A stretch of DNA of 64,000 bases, taken from positions 64,386,533-64,450,532 of the forward strand of contig OX485804.1 of the NCBI GenBank assembly GCA_950295325.1, in the 5' to 3' direction. The DNA is from Polytrichum commune (Eukaryota > Streptophyta > Polytrichopsida > Polytrichales > Polytrichaceae). The translations under genes were made by a program, and so were the position numbers. A model generated the notes under the pieces. The model did not search any database. It worked only from the letters and a program-made list of their open reading frames with translations, and had not been told where the DNA came from. Shown here in pieces: positions 12,285-23,474 of the stretch; within the stretch, counting starts at the first letter, position 1; the number at the start of each line of letters is the position of its first letter.

Positions 12285-12330
12285 GGAGAGGTACCCAAAC
12301 CAAACAGAGTGGTTGGCGGTTCGAATCCTG
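12285..12330 (+). other. tRNA-like B-box segment
   Basis: GGTTCGAATCCTGGCC is a consensus-quality pol III B box, preceded by AGTGGTTGG. The distance to any A box is too short for a tRNA and I cannot fold a cloverleaf. A second A-box-like string (CAGGTGGTCAAGCGCC) follows at about 12370. Best read as a remnant of a tRNA-derived SINE. Confidence 0.3.
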
Positions 12331-12486
12331 GCCATGAAATCGTCTCTCTACTTTGACGGAAAACTAGCCAGGTGGTCAAGCGCCTCATGTGTATCAAAAT
12401 ATATACTCGTATATAGAGAGAGAATTTCTCAACAACAATGGACAAGTGACTTGCAAATAATTAGTGACAACACAGGGGAGACCTAG

Positions 12487-13309
12487 TGCAAGTGTGGCAA
12501 GTATGATAAAGTATGTGAACTGAGTGTAATATAATTGACCCAAATGAAATGGGATACCACTTGCAATTTAGGAAGTTAAGTCATAGGGAAATATTTGCAC
12601 CCAAAGGTCACGTGCTTGTTGATATGTGACACCTTAGTTGAGAGCATACCCAAAGTTTGAAGATGAATGCCCTTCATGCCAAAATTAAGTGAGTACGAGA
12701 ATCCGGGTCCAAGAAACTTGGGTCATAAGCATTCCTTAACCCCCAAAGGTCAAGGCAGTCACCATTGTCTGACCATACCAATGTACATGTTTATGTTACA
12801 GTCTTTTGATATTGAATATATGAAATGTTGAAAAATTTAGTCACCATTCTAACTTTACAAAGATGTCATATGTACATGTAAATCTGTCATAAGAGGTGTC
12901 GATAGTTTTTAATAAGTTGTTGGTTTAGATTTGAATTGTTTGAAACGATTTTGATTTGACTTTTAGGGGTTAATGGACTTTACTTCTAAACTCAAGATTG
13001 GACCCAAACTTGAAGATCGATTTCCTAAACTAGGAGGAGTATTTTCTTAGGTGGAGACCATTGAGTTTTGATGGGGTAATGATACCACGTTAGCACATGT
13101 TCATTTTTTCAAACCTTAGAGCCATATACCTCAGGGTAAAATCTCTTAGGCCGAAATTGTTTTCGCTCTCGCGCAATAGGATCACATGAGTTCATAGTTT
13201 CTTTGGTCTTGGAGCCTAGTGTAAACCCATCCTTAGTGTTGTACCTAGTTTATCTCCTTACCCATGTGTGGCATCTTCTCATTCTTTTGAAAACATAATA
13301 ATATAATAT
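12487..13309. other. No recognisable feature
   Basis: AT-rich sequence without supported frames or repeat boundaries. Confidence 0.45.
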
Positions 13310-13990
13310 AATGGATGATGAATGATTGTTAAGTTCATCCATTGGCTAAAACCCAACCCTCTCTTGTCAACAACTTGTGACAAAATATTGTCATGGATGA
13401 TGGAAATTTGGATTAAAAAACACTTGGTAAGTGATAGTAATTGCTACACTGTAAATCTACCCCCCCCTTCTATTTTTTTAATATTTTCTACAAGGAACGA
13501 TAAATAATGTTGGGTTAACATTTAGTGTTGGTGACACTATACGCCCTGGGCTAGATCACATCTTCATTTGGCTGGGCCCCGCCCCTCACACACCTCCTCC
13601 AGTGCCCGCACTTGCATCGGAACTCTTCCTCGTTGGGAGCCAATGTCACACAATACCCGGTCAAAATTACAAATATTCAAGTTGACATCACTTCCATTAT
13701 TCTCAAGTTAATTGACGGAGTTCTTTCACATGCCAAAGGACCCTTAATGGCTTACACGACCATGTGCTTAATGGCTCAAGTGACCAGGTATTGTCACATT
13801 GGTTCCCAACGGAGAAGAGTCCCCACGCAGATGCAAGCAGGACGACCGGACAGTGAAGGAGGCGTGGGAGGGGCAAAACCCAGCCGAATGAAAATACGAT
13901 CTAGCCCAGGACACACTACACCGCGGTTTACAACTACTACTGAACAAGACAATTAGAATTGGTGACACTAAATACCACAAATAGTGTGGT
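13310..13990 (-). mobile_element. Family B MITE, reverse orientation, split by a foldback element
   Basis: The part before 13543 has the family-B blocks ATTGTCATGGATGATGGAAA and CACTTGGTAAGTGA. The part after 13912 has the matching right-hand blocks ACTGAACAAGACAATTAGAA, TTGGTGACACTAAATACC and AATAGTGTGG. The order is as in the uninterrupted reverse copy at 7800-8126, so the intervening 370 bp are a later insertion. Confidence 0.75.
13543..13912. mobile_element. Mutator-like foldback MITE with 9-bp target duplication
   Basis: The ends are GCCCTGGGCTAGATC and, reverse-complemented, GTCCTGGGCTAGATC. The inverted arms continue for about 120-130 bases at roughly 80% identity, leaving a core of about 110 bp. 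It is flanked by ACACTATAC (13534-13542) and ACACTACAC (13913-13921), a 9-bp duplication with one transition. Long terminal arms plus a 9-bp duplication are typical of Mutator-like elements. There is no transposase. The 114-codon frame over 13612-13956 simply runs through the element and out into the host MITE. Confidence 0.85.
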
Positions 13991-13999
13991 CGGTCATCT

Positions 14000-14522
14000 A
14001 AATACAAGAAAGACTTGAGGCTCCCTGAAACTACTATGTAACTGCAGACTCAGCATCTGACTCATCAGAAAAGCAAGGGGATGAAATCTCAGAATACAAG
14101 ATTTCTTGCAAATAAAGTATTCACTTATATAGAGAGCCGCCCTCCCGGCCATCATCATCGTGTCTTGAAGTAACCGCCTGTGCAGTGTGAGGTCCCTTGG
14201 ACATCGAATCACTAACTTTAATTAGTTCCTTAAATTTTCCTTTCACCCGCGAATCTGCAGTTTTCATTCGTCAAAGTAGAAAAACTAGAAATAGAAATTT
14301 CATGGGTTTTTTTTTTGAGGTAAGGTAATGTAACTTATTAGATTCCTTCAAGCCGGCTCCCTCTCGCTTGCAGTCTAACCTAGAAGTGGCTTGAACTTAA
14401 ACTTGGCCTGTGATGCAAGAGTGGCAGGCTATGACATCACCTCCCACTCTCTTGCCGATGTCAAGTGCGTCGTCGGGTGATGGCGGAAGCCCTACGTAGT
14501 AGTTGCTTATTAGGGTCCGGGG
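14000..14522. other. Unassigned, GC-richer towards its end
   Basis: No gene recognised. A T-run at about 14310-14320 followed by GAGG resembles a reversed A-rich tail, but I could not find matching target duplications. Confidence 0.4.
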
Positions 14523-14543
14523 TTTAGGGTTTAGGGTTTAGGG
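14523..14543 (+). repeat. Interstitial plant-type telomere tract (TTTAGGG x3)
   Basis: Three perfect tandem copies of TTTAGGG, framed by GGTCCGGG on both sides (AGGGTCCGGGG before, AGGGTCCGGGA after). TTTAGGG is the telomere repeat of most green plants. The short length suggests a repair insertion or a chance variant, not a fusion scar. Confidence 0.8.
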
Positions 14544-14616
14544 TCCGGGATTATATGCTTCGGTTTGGTCTCCTACCACCTACCGAGGGGGTGGTAGTGG
14601 AAACTACCTCCCCCTA

Positions 14617-15001
14617 AGGCAATGATCAGGGAGAGCCGGCGGTTAGTTACAGATGAACCGGTTGAGGGGTTGATCACACCGGCCGGTTTTGATATCATCT
14701 GTCGGTATTTACGATTGTAATAGTGTGGAAAGTGGTGGGCCGACATCTATTTTTGAACATGATCCCCAACAATTTCACAGTTGGAACCGGACGGAAAGTT
14801 TGGTGTGAATTGGTTATAAGTTTGAGAAATAACCGGTTGAAGTTCAAGACTTCGGGAGAATTCTCGATCATTTTAGAGGAATCTATAGGATGTACCCCAA
14901 TGTAATAAAGGAAAACCGGGGATATCAACATGTAAACGGTTGGACTTGCAAACACGAGGATCTCAACTGATTATGTCCGAAAATCTCCCCGATCATTGCC
15001 T
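14617..15001 (+). mobile_element. Family A MITE, most complete single copy
   Basis: The terminal inverted repeats are AGGCAATGATCAGGGAGA on the left and AGGCAATGATCGGGGAGA on the right, reverse-complemented. The flanks CTA and TTA are compatible with a 3-bp TWA-type duplication carrying one change. The interior holds ACCGGTTGAAGTTCAAGACT and ATTTTAGAGGAATCTATAGG. At 385 bp with no transposase, it is likely mobilised in trans, probably by a Harbinger-type enzyme given the 3-bp target. Confidence 0.85.
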
Positions 15002-15046
15002 TTAGGTTGGTTGTTGATTCATCCCAGTTTAGGTTTGATATATTAC

Positions 15047-15300
15047 ACTAAATATGATATTTAGTGTCACCAGTTCCAGTTGTCTTGCTCAATACCAATC
15101 GTGAACCGCGGTATAGTTTCACCAACACTAAATGCAAACCCAACATTATGTGTCATTCCTTGTTAACTTTTGGGGGATTGTAGATTTACAATGTTGTAGT
15201 TATTGTCACTTATGAAGTGATTTTTCATCCAAATTTGAATTGTCCATGGAAATGTTTCATCACAAGTTGATGGCAAGAGAAGGTAAGGGTTTTGACTGAT
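15047..15300 (+). mobile_element. Family B MITE, left part
   Basis: Starts ACACTAAATATGATATTTAG then TGTCACCAGTTCC, followed by the family blocks AACACTAAATGCAAACCCAA and GTGATTTTTCATCCAAATTT. The right end has diverged or is missing. Confidence 0.7.
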
Positions 15301-15732
15301 GGATGAACTCATCCATCATCCATGACAGTATTTGTTCCTTATTCATAAGAAGCATTATCCAAAAAGTTACCATAATGACATGAGTTAGTTTAGCTTAACA
15401 TAGTAACCATGAGGTTCTACAATGGAAATCAACATTTTCACTCTCCCCCCCCCCACTTCAAAAAAAGAGTCTTCTACATCTCATGAAGTGTTCTCATATC
15501 ATGAGATATTTTGACAATTTCAAATTCTCAAAATCACATCATGCTAGCAAGTTTCCTTCAATCTATAGTGTATGTAGTTTCAACCCATCTTCCCAAGTCT
15601 CGTGATTATGGTATAAAAGTATTTCCTTGTGGCGAGGTGGAAGTGTCACATACAAGTGTACCTCTCATCCATCCATCTATCCATGTTATCGGCCCTTTTT
15701 AATATGTAGGGCAGGTCAGCCCTTTGATAACG
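15301..15732. other. No recognisable feature
   Basis: Contains a 10-base C run near 15446 and the decayed right half of the family-B element. No supported gene. Confidence 0.4.
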
Positions 15733-15893
15733 AGATAGACATACCCAAAACCAACAAATCCCATCCCATGAAACAATATACATGATACTTCGTGCCATCC
15801 GTTGGCACGGGTATATTCAAAGCCTCCAAAACGTATGACCCATGATACATGAGTGTTGGTTTTCGGTTCGGCGGTTTGTTTTTGGGTATACAT
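15733..15893. mobile_element. Hairpin MITE, family I
   Basis: The ends GACATACCCAAAACC and, reverse-complemented, GTATACCCAAAAACAAACCG form imperfect inverted repeats. Both arms continue with AACC blocks and a GTATCATG-like centre. A tighter relative with almost complete arm pairing lies at 45663-45789. Confidence 0.55.
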
Positions 15894-16371
15894 ATAGAGT
15901 GTCCTAGCATATAAGCGGGAGAGGAAATTGAATGGAAAACCTTGAGGAGGATATTCTCGAGAAGGGTGGGGGCGGGTGTTGACACGGTCGCGGTCAAGGG
16001 GAGGGGAGGCCCTTCGCTCATATTACGCGAGCGGCATGTGGCCCGCATGTTTTGGGGTGGAGTGTCGACGATGATGATGACGATGGTGTTTGTTGTTGAT
16101 TAGGCTCCCGGAAAAGGAAAATTTTAAAGGGCGGTGGTCCCCAAACGGCTCGTGGCCTTGGACTTGTCAACCCGGAGCCGCCACAACAACAAATTAAAAA
16201 AGAGAGGAGAAGGGAAGAGAAGGCAAGGGGACAAGCCTACCCCACCCACCACCCCACCCCACCCAACCGATCCGGGACAGCCGTCCCTACTCCGTCCCAC
16301 CCCCAATAACACCCCCCGAAAACTAGGCTTATTCGCTTCGCTTCCCTTCCCTAAATTCCCTTCCCTTCGAC

Positions 16372-17300
16372 GCAATGAATGGGGAGAATCGACTACTAGT
16401 TATGGATGAACCCGGTTGAGCTTGAGAAAATGCCAGTTGAAGTTCATCGAGACTTCGGGAAAAAAAAAAATTGCCGGTCATTTTAGAGGAGTTTAGAGGA
16501 TATACGTCAACTTGAGTTGATGACTGATTGCTAGTTTAGATGAACCTATTGTCAGGACTGCAAGAACCAGAGAACAAGAAGTGCAATAGTACACAAGGAT
16601 AGCTTTCAAGAAAACATATTTGAACTGGATCGATAATCGGACAAGACACGGTTGAGCTTGAGATATAGCCGGTTGAAGTTCATCGAGACTTCGGAAAGAA
16701 ATTGCCGGTCATTTTAGAGGAGTTTAGAGCATGTAGCTCAAGTTGAGGAGTGGCTGCTAGTTTAGAGGAACCTACTGTCAAGGACGTAAGAACCACCATA
16801 GAACAAGAAGTACAATAGTACACAAGGATAGCTTTCAAGAAAACATATTTGAACCGGATTGAGAACCGGACAAGATACGGTTGAGCTTGAGAAAATAGCC
16901 AGTTGAAGTTCATCAAGACTTCGGAAAAATTGCTGGTCACTTTAGAGGAGTTTAGAGGATATACCTCAAATTGAAAACTGGTTGTTGGTTCAGATGAACC
17001 TATTGTCATGGACGCAAGAACCAGAGATCAAGAAGTTCAATAGTACACAAGGATAGCTTTCAAGAAAACATATTTGAACCAGATTGATAACCGGACAAGA
17101 TACAGTTGAGCTTGAGAAAATAGCCGGTTGAAGTTCATCAAGACTTCGGGAAAAGAATTACCAATCATTTTAGAGGAGCTTAGAGGATACACCTCAAACT
17201 AATAAAAGGAAAACCTAAAAGAGATCAACATGTAAGCGATTGGAGCTTGGAAACACTAGGATGTGGACCGATTGTGCCCAAAAATCTCCCCAAACACTGC
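16372..17300 (+). mobile_element. Family A MITE with internal ~227-bp tandem expansion
   Basis: The ends GCAATGAATGGGGAGA and, reverse-complemented, GCAGTGTTTGGGGAGA mark the family-A inverted repeats. The interior is a tandem array with repeat starts AAGAACC at 16562, 16788 and 17016 (periods 226 and 228). Each unit carries ACAAGAAGTNCAATAGTACA, a GGTTGAGCTTGAGA-like block and a TTTTAGAGGAGTTTAGAG block. Frames on either strand here are by-products of the array. Confidence 0.85.
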
Positions 17301-17416
17301 TTCAAGGCTCCAACCCCACCATGCTAGGTGGACATGGAAAAAATCTGAGGTGGGCTGGGCCCATTCCCCATTCCTTATGTGCCAATTGAATGTGGTGAAT
17401 TATGCGGCCACAGGAG

Positions 17417-17475
17417 CAACAAACAACACCAACACCAACACCAACACCAATAATAATAATAACAATAACACTATT
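17417..17475 (+). repeat. Microsatellite (ACCAAC / AAT)
   Basis: Repeats of ACCAAC followed by AATAATAATAAT and AACAATAACAC. The low-complexity proteins in overlapping frames come from this repeat. Confidence 0.9.
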
Positions 17476-17710
17476 ATGATAAAATCCCGATGGAACTGCT
17501 GAGTAGAAGTTGGGAGTGGAGTTGCGGCGCCGATTATACAAGCCGCCCTTTGACAAATGGCCCGGGAATAATATCCAAATGGGGAGTGGCGATAAGTACT
17601 CATGTGGTCACGTGTCCGGAAAGGAAGAAGATATGTGCCTTTCTCAATCCCAAAGACGGGGCTAGCATGTGCCGGATGCTTATACGATGCAAGGTAGTGT
17701 GCCAAAGTTA

Positions 17711-18017
17711 TGGTCTAAGATAGATGGCCAATGAGAGGAGAGAGAGTGGATGGCGAGCGGAGAGTCGTCCACTTATTCGAGTCGGTTACGAATCGTAACC
17801 GATCAACTCAAAAATAATATGAGAGTTGGGGATGATGTGTGTTGTTTCTATGGATGAACAATTTGCGATGAGTTTTGGTATAACCCTTTTGCTCTTGGAT
17901 GAAATAGGTATGAGAGCGTAAGCTATGAGTGGGCATGTTTTATGGGTTCTTAATCCATTTAGCAAATCACACTGATCGTTTGGTTTTTTGCCTTCAAGAA
18001 AAAAAAAATTAAAAAAA
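17711..18017 (+). mobile_element. Possible LINE 3' end
   Basis: TGGGTTCTTAATCCATTT near 17942 and TTTTTTGCCTTCAAG plus a 10-base A run near 18000 echo the LINE 3' end at 2760-2829 (TTGGTTCTTAATGCATTT, GGCCTTCTATCTC plus A-rich tail). No good target duplication was seen, so this is tentative. Confidence 0.35.
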
Positions 18018-21000
18018 GTTATTAGAATATGCATGATTCCTTGAAGTAGTGTGTACTTTTTATAGCTCAAAATATAGTTGAGATTCATTATCATGACATG
18101 CAAATTAGAACCAAGGAAAATGGTGCTAAGATTGTCTCTTTAAGCGTTGAGTGTATATAAAAACTATTATGTTGATATAGTTCAAGATGATTACTATTAT
18201 TGTGTAATTGAAAGGGGAATCCAACACACCGTAGTTGTCTTATTGGAAATTGGTGCGCAAAAGTTACAGGGCTTCACAATTTTATTGTTAGGTGATCCAA
18301 AACCAATAGAGGAGTTAGATGTTAGGGTTGCAAGCATCCTCAAAATTAATATATATTCACAATGCATAATTCTAGGTTGTTGAGTTTAGCATGCTTGACT
18401 TATATTTGGGATACATTATACACTAACCATTGGGTCATCTTTCCCTAACGACAACACCAAGACCCCATATGGCAATGTATGTGAATTATGTAATAGACAA
18501 GTGGTCTTAAACACAAATTTCCAACTTTAATCCCACATACACACTAATTAGACTATCAAGGGTAATTTCATCTTATTTTAATGAATAGCAACTTTAATAC
18601 CAACCCAATGTCATCAAATTCATTTGATTTGAGTGATCATGGATTTAAAATGAATTTATAGAGTTTTAAAATAAGGATGACTCATTAATGTTATACATGG
18701 GCGCTCAAAATGAAAAAGTGTTAAGCGGATGCCAAGTGGTTGATTGTGCTTCATTCAAGCCAATCAATTACATTTGTAGGTGTTATAATAACAATATCAA
18801 ATGGCCATCCTTAAAACAAAGAGTCCCCTTAAATGGTTTCTAATTAAACACATCCAAACATTTGAAATATACAAAATTGGACCCAAACACACACACACAC
18901 ACACACAATGAAATCTATGAAGGGTCTATGAGCAACACTTTAATTCCTAGACTCCAACAATATTAAGTTTGAATCTCATGTTTCTTGTTTGGATTTCCCT
19001 GCCAATTGATATTAGCATCTTCAAGAGGATATCAATGGAAGGAAGCAAACCAACAACAATGTCCATTCAAGCCAACTCCACCTCAACCCGTAAAGGATAT
19101 GGGACAACCTTCATTTCAAAAATGTGTCATAAAAGGTGATTTGGAGGTCCAATTTGGGATTGACATACACAAGAAAGTTGTAAAGGGCAAGTTTTAGAGT
19201 ACATCTATAACATAAAACTGTGGTAGGAATTAAAAAAACAAATCTACCTTTTACTCATTATGAGAAGACTAAAAATCACATCCTTCAAGAAATATTAAAT
19301 ACTCATGGTCGATCAAGCTGAAACGAGATTTGCTTGGTGAAACCAGTCATCATATAATATGATGGAGGATGAGAGAAAAGAAGTCAATATCCAGTTAGCT
19401 TTCTTCTAATAATAAATTATGCAATATAGAAAAATGTTTTGATGTTTGAGCACTTCAAAGTTTATATAAAAGTATTGGTAGTAGATACTTAGGAACAATT
19501 GTGGGGCTCATCAACATCAATTTATAACATATGACTTATGCACCTCACATAGGGCGAATGATCACACCACCTACAAAGGGAGAAGGGGGTCTTGAGAGGA
19601 GGAGGAGGTTGAAAATGTTGCTTATATTGTAGGATTGGATTGTACCTATTTATAGAATAAATACATCTAAATTGAGACCTTGAATTGGTCTCGTGAACTT
19701 AAATTGGGATGAATTATCAACCAACCTTTGAGAAATAGGTTTTTACTATTACCCCTCCGATAAGTGTCATGAAACCAATTCCCTTCACATAAACCCATGA
19801 GGGATACCCCGATCGTAAAAGTTAAAAAAATTGAAAACATATTACCACATGTTCAAATGATTTTCCCTGAACCCTAAACCACAAACCTACTTGAAACATG
19901 CTACCTCACTACTCATAAGTTAGTTCATGGAATCAACTTAGTGCAATCTACTCAACTAGGGCTTTTAGTGATAGCAAACAATGTCCCTTTCGAGTGACCT
20001 CACTCCAAGAGATATCAACGTATCATTAAACTAGATAAACAAACAAACAAACAAAAGCTAATACGTGTAGAGATGTGCCCAAGACAAGCAACCACTACAC
20101 TTTGTACCCGGGAATGAAAACGGACGCACGTTTTCATCCATCTCATACCTCCAAGATGTTTGGGTTTCTCGGATCCACCCGGTGATTGGTACAAGTGTGT
20201 GGGTTGATTTTCCAAGGGCGGCAATTAAGTACAAGGAGCATTGCATGGTCCGGTTTTCGTTGGCCCGACACATAACTTATACTTCTTACTAACATGCGTC
20301 CATCCGACAAAGCAAAAGTGGTGCATTGCCCCAAGGGTGGGAAGTAGTAGTGGCAAGTTCAAGTGCACGGGTCTTCTCCACACATACGATACACGCATTC
20401 AACAACAAGTGTGGTACTAAAACCGTGCTTGACAATGCAAAAAAGATTGTTTGGAGGTGTATAACACTATTAAATAGTTAACGTGGTACTCGTTTCCGCA
20501 TGACACCACTCATCGAATATTATGGCGAGACATGTGGCGATCTCTGCCCCCCTCCTTGTCATCTTTAGTGGGTGTCCAAGGAATGTAGATGAATTCTCAT
20601 GGAAAAGAAGAAGAGACTAATACATAAGTGATTTAACACTACAATGACCACGGGTCGTTGCCATTGGTTCTTTGCCACTACATTGTACGAGCCACCCGAG
20701 ATCATTCTAGTGAAACTAGCTATCTTTTCTTGCATGTTGGATAATATCGGAGGAATTGAAGTTCAGGTAATGTCACAACAAAATGTACTAGGTAGACCAA
20801 TTGTTTTACATTTAACTTGTGGGAGCTTATGGGTTGTATAGGTTTTCACAGTTGTTGAACAGAGTAAACAACCCTTAATTATCCACCAGCCAATTGAGTT
20901 GGAAGTAGCCACATCTCTTAATGAGTTTTGGTGTAGAATGATCAACATTGTACACTAAAGCCTGAAACACTAAAAGGCTTATGAGACTAGCAATACATTA

Positions 21001-21858
21001 AGGTTGAAATAAAAAGGCTCACCCCTACATCAACAAAGTGCATTGGCCTATACGAGACAAAGCTTAATATCAACATGATGAACAAGTTTGTAGGAAGACT
21101 CGAGGGCTACCTGGCACTACATCATTTAATAGGAAAGTGCCCACTCTCTCTAATGCAATGGTGAAGCAGGAGGGAGGGGGGATTTCAATGGAGGGTTTCT
21201 TTCATACTCAACTACATTGTAAGGGCAAAAGTGGCACAAATGGTCATTATGGGGGTTGGGTGATTGACAACCGACCAATTTCATAGTCTAGTATATGGTT
21301 TGAGGTGCAATAAGCAACAATGGTTTCTACAATCAAATTGTACGATAGATCCTTATATTACAATAAGGAATGAACAATTCCATGATGGAGAATGGTGACA
21401 AATAATATTAGAACATTGATATTTGACTTCCAAATTGTGTCTACACACTTCCAAACCCATATGTAAAGTATAGAAATTGGCACGTGCATTAGTGCTACAA
21501 GGTGAAAACGAGAAGTGTTAGAAACCACGAATGAAAGCCCCAAAAACTCAAACGGCGGAGGAAACTCTAAATGCGCAAGCACATCACTACTAGCATATGA
21601 ATCCTAGGCAATTGACCTACATCAGGAAACTTGTCTTATGTAACTAGAAAAATTTGCAAATCTAGCACAATGATAGATTTGCATTGTTCTTTCATTGACG
21701 TGGGACAATTGCGTAGGACTCGTATGCTAGTAGTGCATTCTAAACCAACAACATGCACCACGATCATACATTTGAAGGCCCAGTCATGTACATAGCGTTG
21801 GTTTTGGGTATAAGATAAATACCTTACACATGGACACATCTTTTAACAAGTGTAGTGC
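18018..21858. other. Unassigned AT-rich DNA
   Basis: About 3.8 kb. Contains a (CA)n stretch at about 18886-18907 and short frames without recognisable domains. The segment 20080-20380 is less AT-rich and has three overlapping minus frames, but none shows a motif or family. Confidence 0.45.
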
Positions 21859-22302
21859 CATACCATTTTGTCTAATTAGTGTGGGTCACCATTCGGAGTT
21901 ACGTGTTGCTATAACTTCTTACTAACATTATCATATTTTTTTTCATCAACTAGGATATAACCATATTCTTCGGCATGCATACTAACAACACTAAAATGAT
22001 ATTACATAGTGTCACTTACTATTTGAACTTTACACAATGCTATATCTTTTGACTATTGATGTAACATCTTACCAAGTAAAGTTGTTAATGTACTACTATC
22101 ATGTTCCAACAACCAATTTAACATTCGTCGGTAAACCATGAGAGATATAGTCTAAAGACATAGCATTGTGTAATTCCAAATAGTGAGCTACAGTAAACAT
22201 CCATCACAGTTAGTGTACTTAAGTTATGCAGGTAAAAAAAATCACACTCCAATGCAAAATGTTAACTCCAAATGGTAACCCACACTAATTAGACCAAATA
22301 GT
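21859..22302. mobile_element. Family C MITE, copy 1
   Basis: The inverted ends share TCTAATTAGTGTGGG and, further in, CCATTCGGAGTTA on the left against CCATTTGGAGTTA on the right. The subterminal TGTTGCTATAAC block recurs at 23520, 36075 and 61000. The interior ATCAACTAGGATATAACC provides the uninterrupted version of the site where a family-A element inserted in copy 2 (23571-23802). Confidence 0.8.
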
Positions 22303-22313
22303 GTTGCGGGGTG

Positions 22314-22891
22314 ACATGGGCATGTGTCGATTCAACCATTCCATGATACTGCCTTTGTAGGTGTGTCCAGCTGGGGCGAAACAACCCGTACACTGGTTCC
22401 TTGGAGGCAAGGGTTTAGGCATCCAACAAGGAACGAGTGTATGGGTACGTTGGTTCGCCCAACCCCTCACCAATGAAGGGCCGGGGTGAACCAACCCGTA
22501 CATTGGTTCCTTGGAGGCAAGGGTTTAGGCATCCGACAAGGAACGAGTGAATGGGCTGGGGCGAAACAACCCGTACACTGGTTCCTTGGAGGCAAGGGTT
22601 CACGCATCCAACAAGGAACGAGTGTATGAGTCAACTGGTTCGCCCAAATGCTCACCAATTGAAGGGCAGGGATGAAACAACCCGTACATTGGTTCCTTGG
22701 AGGCAAGGGTTTAAGCACCCGACAAGGCACGAGTGAATGGGCTGGGGCGAAACAACCCGTACACCGGTTCCTTGGAGGCAAGGGTTCACGCATCCAACAA
22801 GGAACGAGTGTATGGGGCTGGTCCGCCCAAATCGCAACATGGGCATGTGTCGATTCACCCGTTCCATGATCCTGCCTCCGTAGGCGTGTCC
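22314..22891. repeat. Higher-order tandem array of family H hairpins between 55-bp direct repeats
   Basis: A direct repeat starting ACATGGGCATGTGTCGATTC lies at 22314-22368 and 22837-22891 and encloses five hairpin units. Two types alternate. Type A (units at about 22375, 22558, 22741) has CGTACACTGG or CGTACACCGG and ends in GTTCGCCC or GTCCGCCC. Type B (about 22485, 22672) has CGTACATTGG and CATCCGACAAG or CACCCGACAAG. Equivalent bases recur every 185-186 bp (22388, 22573, 22759 for A; 22498, 22684 for B), so this is an A-B dimer satellite of about 2.5 periods. Each unit is itself nearly palindromic. Confidence 0.9.
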
Positions 22892-22902
22892 TATCATCCC
22901 AA

Positions 22903-22922
22903 TATATATATATATATATATA
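22903..22922. repeat. (TA)n microsatellite
   Basis: A run of about ten TA units immediately after the hairpin array. Confidence 0.9.
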
Positions 22923-23474
22923 TTTTCCCCATCCACACTGCCCACTCAAGGCTCCCCTCTTCGCGACCACTTATTAACCTTTACAAGGGAAAAAGGGTGT
23001 GTAAGGTAACATATATGTCTGCTGTCTGTCTGTCCGTCCGTCCGTCCGTCCGTCCATCCATCTGGCCATCTGGCGTAATTGAAGTAAAGTGGGGGTTGGG
23101 TACTGCCGGTGAACGGAGTGGAACGGTGCAGTTACGGCAGCAACTGTAACTGTTGCTTAACTTACAACAAACAGCAGGAAGCAGAAGCATCAGTAGACCC
23201 GATTCCCAGAGCATGTTCCGGTAGCTTATAGGCATGCAGGCAGGGCAGGGGAGGGGAGGGGAAAAAGCAGTCAGCCATTTAGAGCCCTCAATTGTTTTGG
23301 CAGAAGGCACAAAGTTACAAAGTCTAGCTTAGCAGAGTTGACGAACTAAAGTGAGAAAGGAAGGAAGGAAGGGAAGGGAAGGGAAGGGAAGGGGAGGCAG
23401 GGGAGGCGAGGCATATAAGTTAAGCTAGGTGAGGCAGCCTTTACTGCTGGGAGGAGGGCCTTGGCTACACTAGA
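22923..23474. other. GC-richer simple-repeat region
   Basis: Contains (GTCC)n at about 23031-23054, purine-rich AAGGG repeats at about 23358-23400 and no recognisable gene. A 138-codon plus frame across 22733-23149 runs through hairpin satellite, TA repeat and GTCC repeat, so it is not a gene. Confidence 0.6.

Noticed and set aside
12255-12335. Functional tRNA gene
   Set aside because: The B box is good, but no acceptor stem, anticodon arm or properly spaced A box can be formed.
13612-13956. 114-codon frame as a gene
   Set aside because: It starts inside the Mutator-like foldback element, crosses its end and continues into the family-B host, so it is accidental.
14523-14543. Chromosome-fusion or terminal telomere
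   Set aside because: Only three repeat units, with ordinary repeats on both sides and no subtelomeric array.
22314-22891. CRISPR-like array (regular repeats with short spacers)
   Set aside because: The repeats are near-palindromic ~86-bp units in an A-B dimer satellite with solo copies elsewhere. There are no unique spacers of constant length and the context is eukaryotic.
22467-22970. 167-codon minus-strand frame with repeated PLPPRNQCTGCF-like motif
   Set aside because: The protein repeat is the translation of the family-H tandem array. Solo copies of the same DNA are not coding.
22733-23149. 138-codon frame as a gene
   Set aside because: It reads through hairpin satellite, a TA microsatellite and a GTCC microsatellite.
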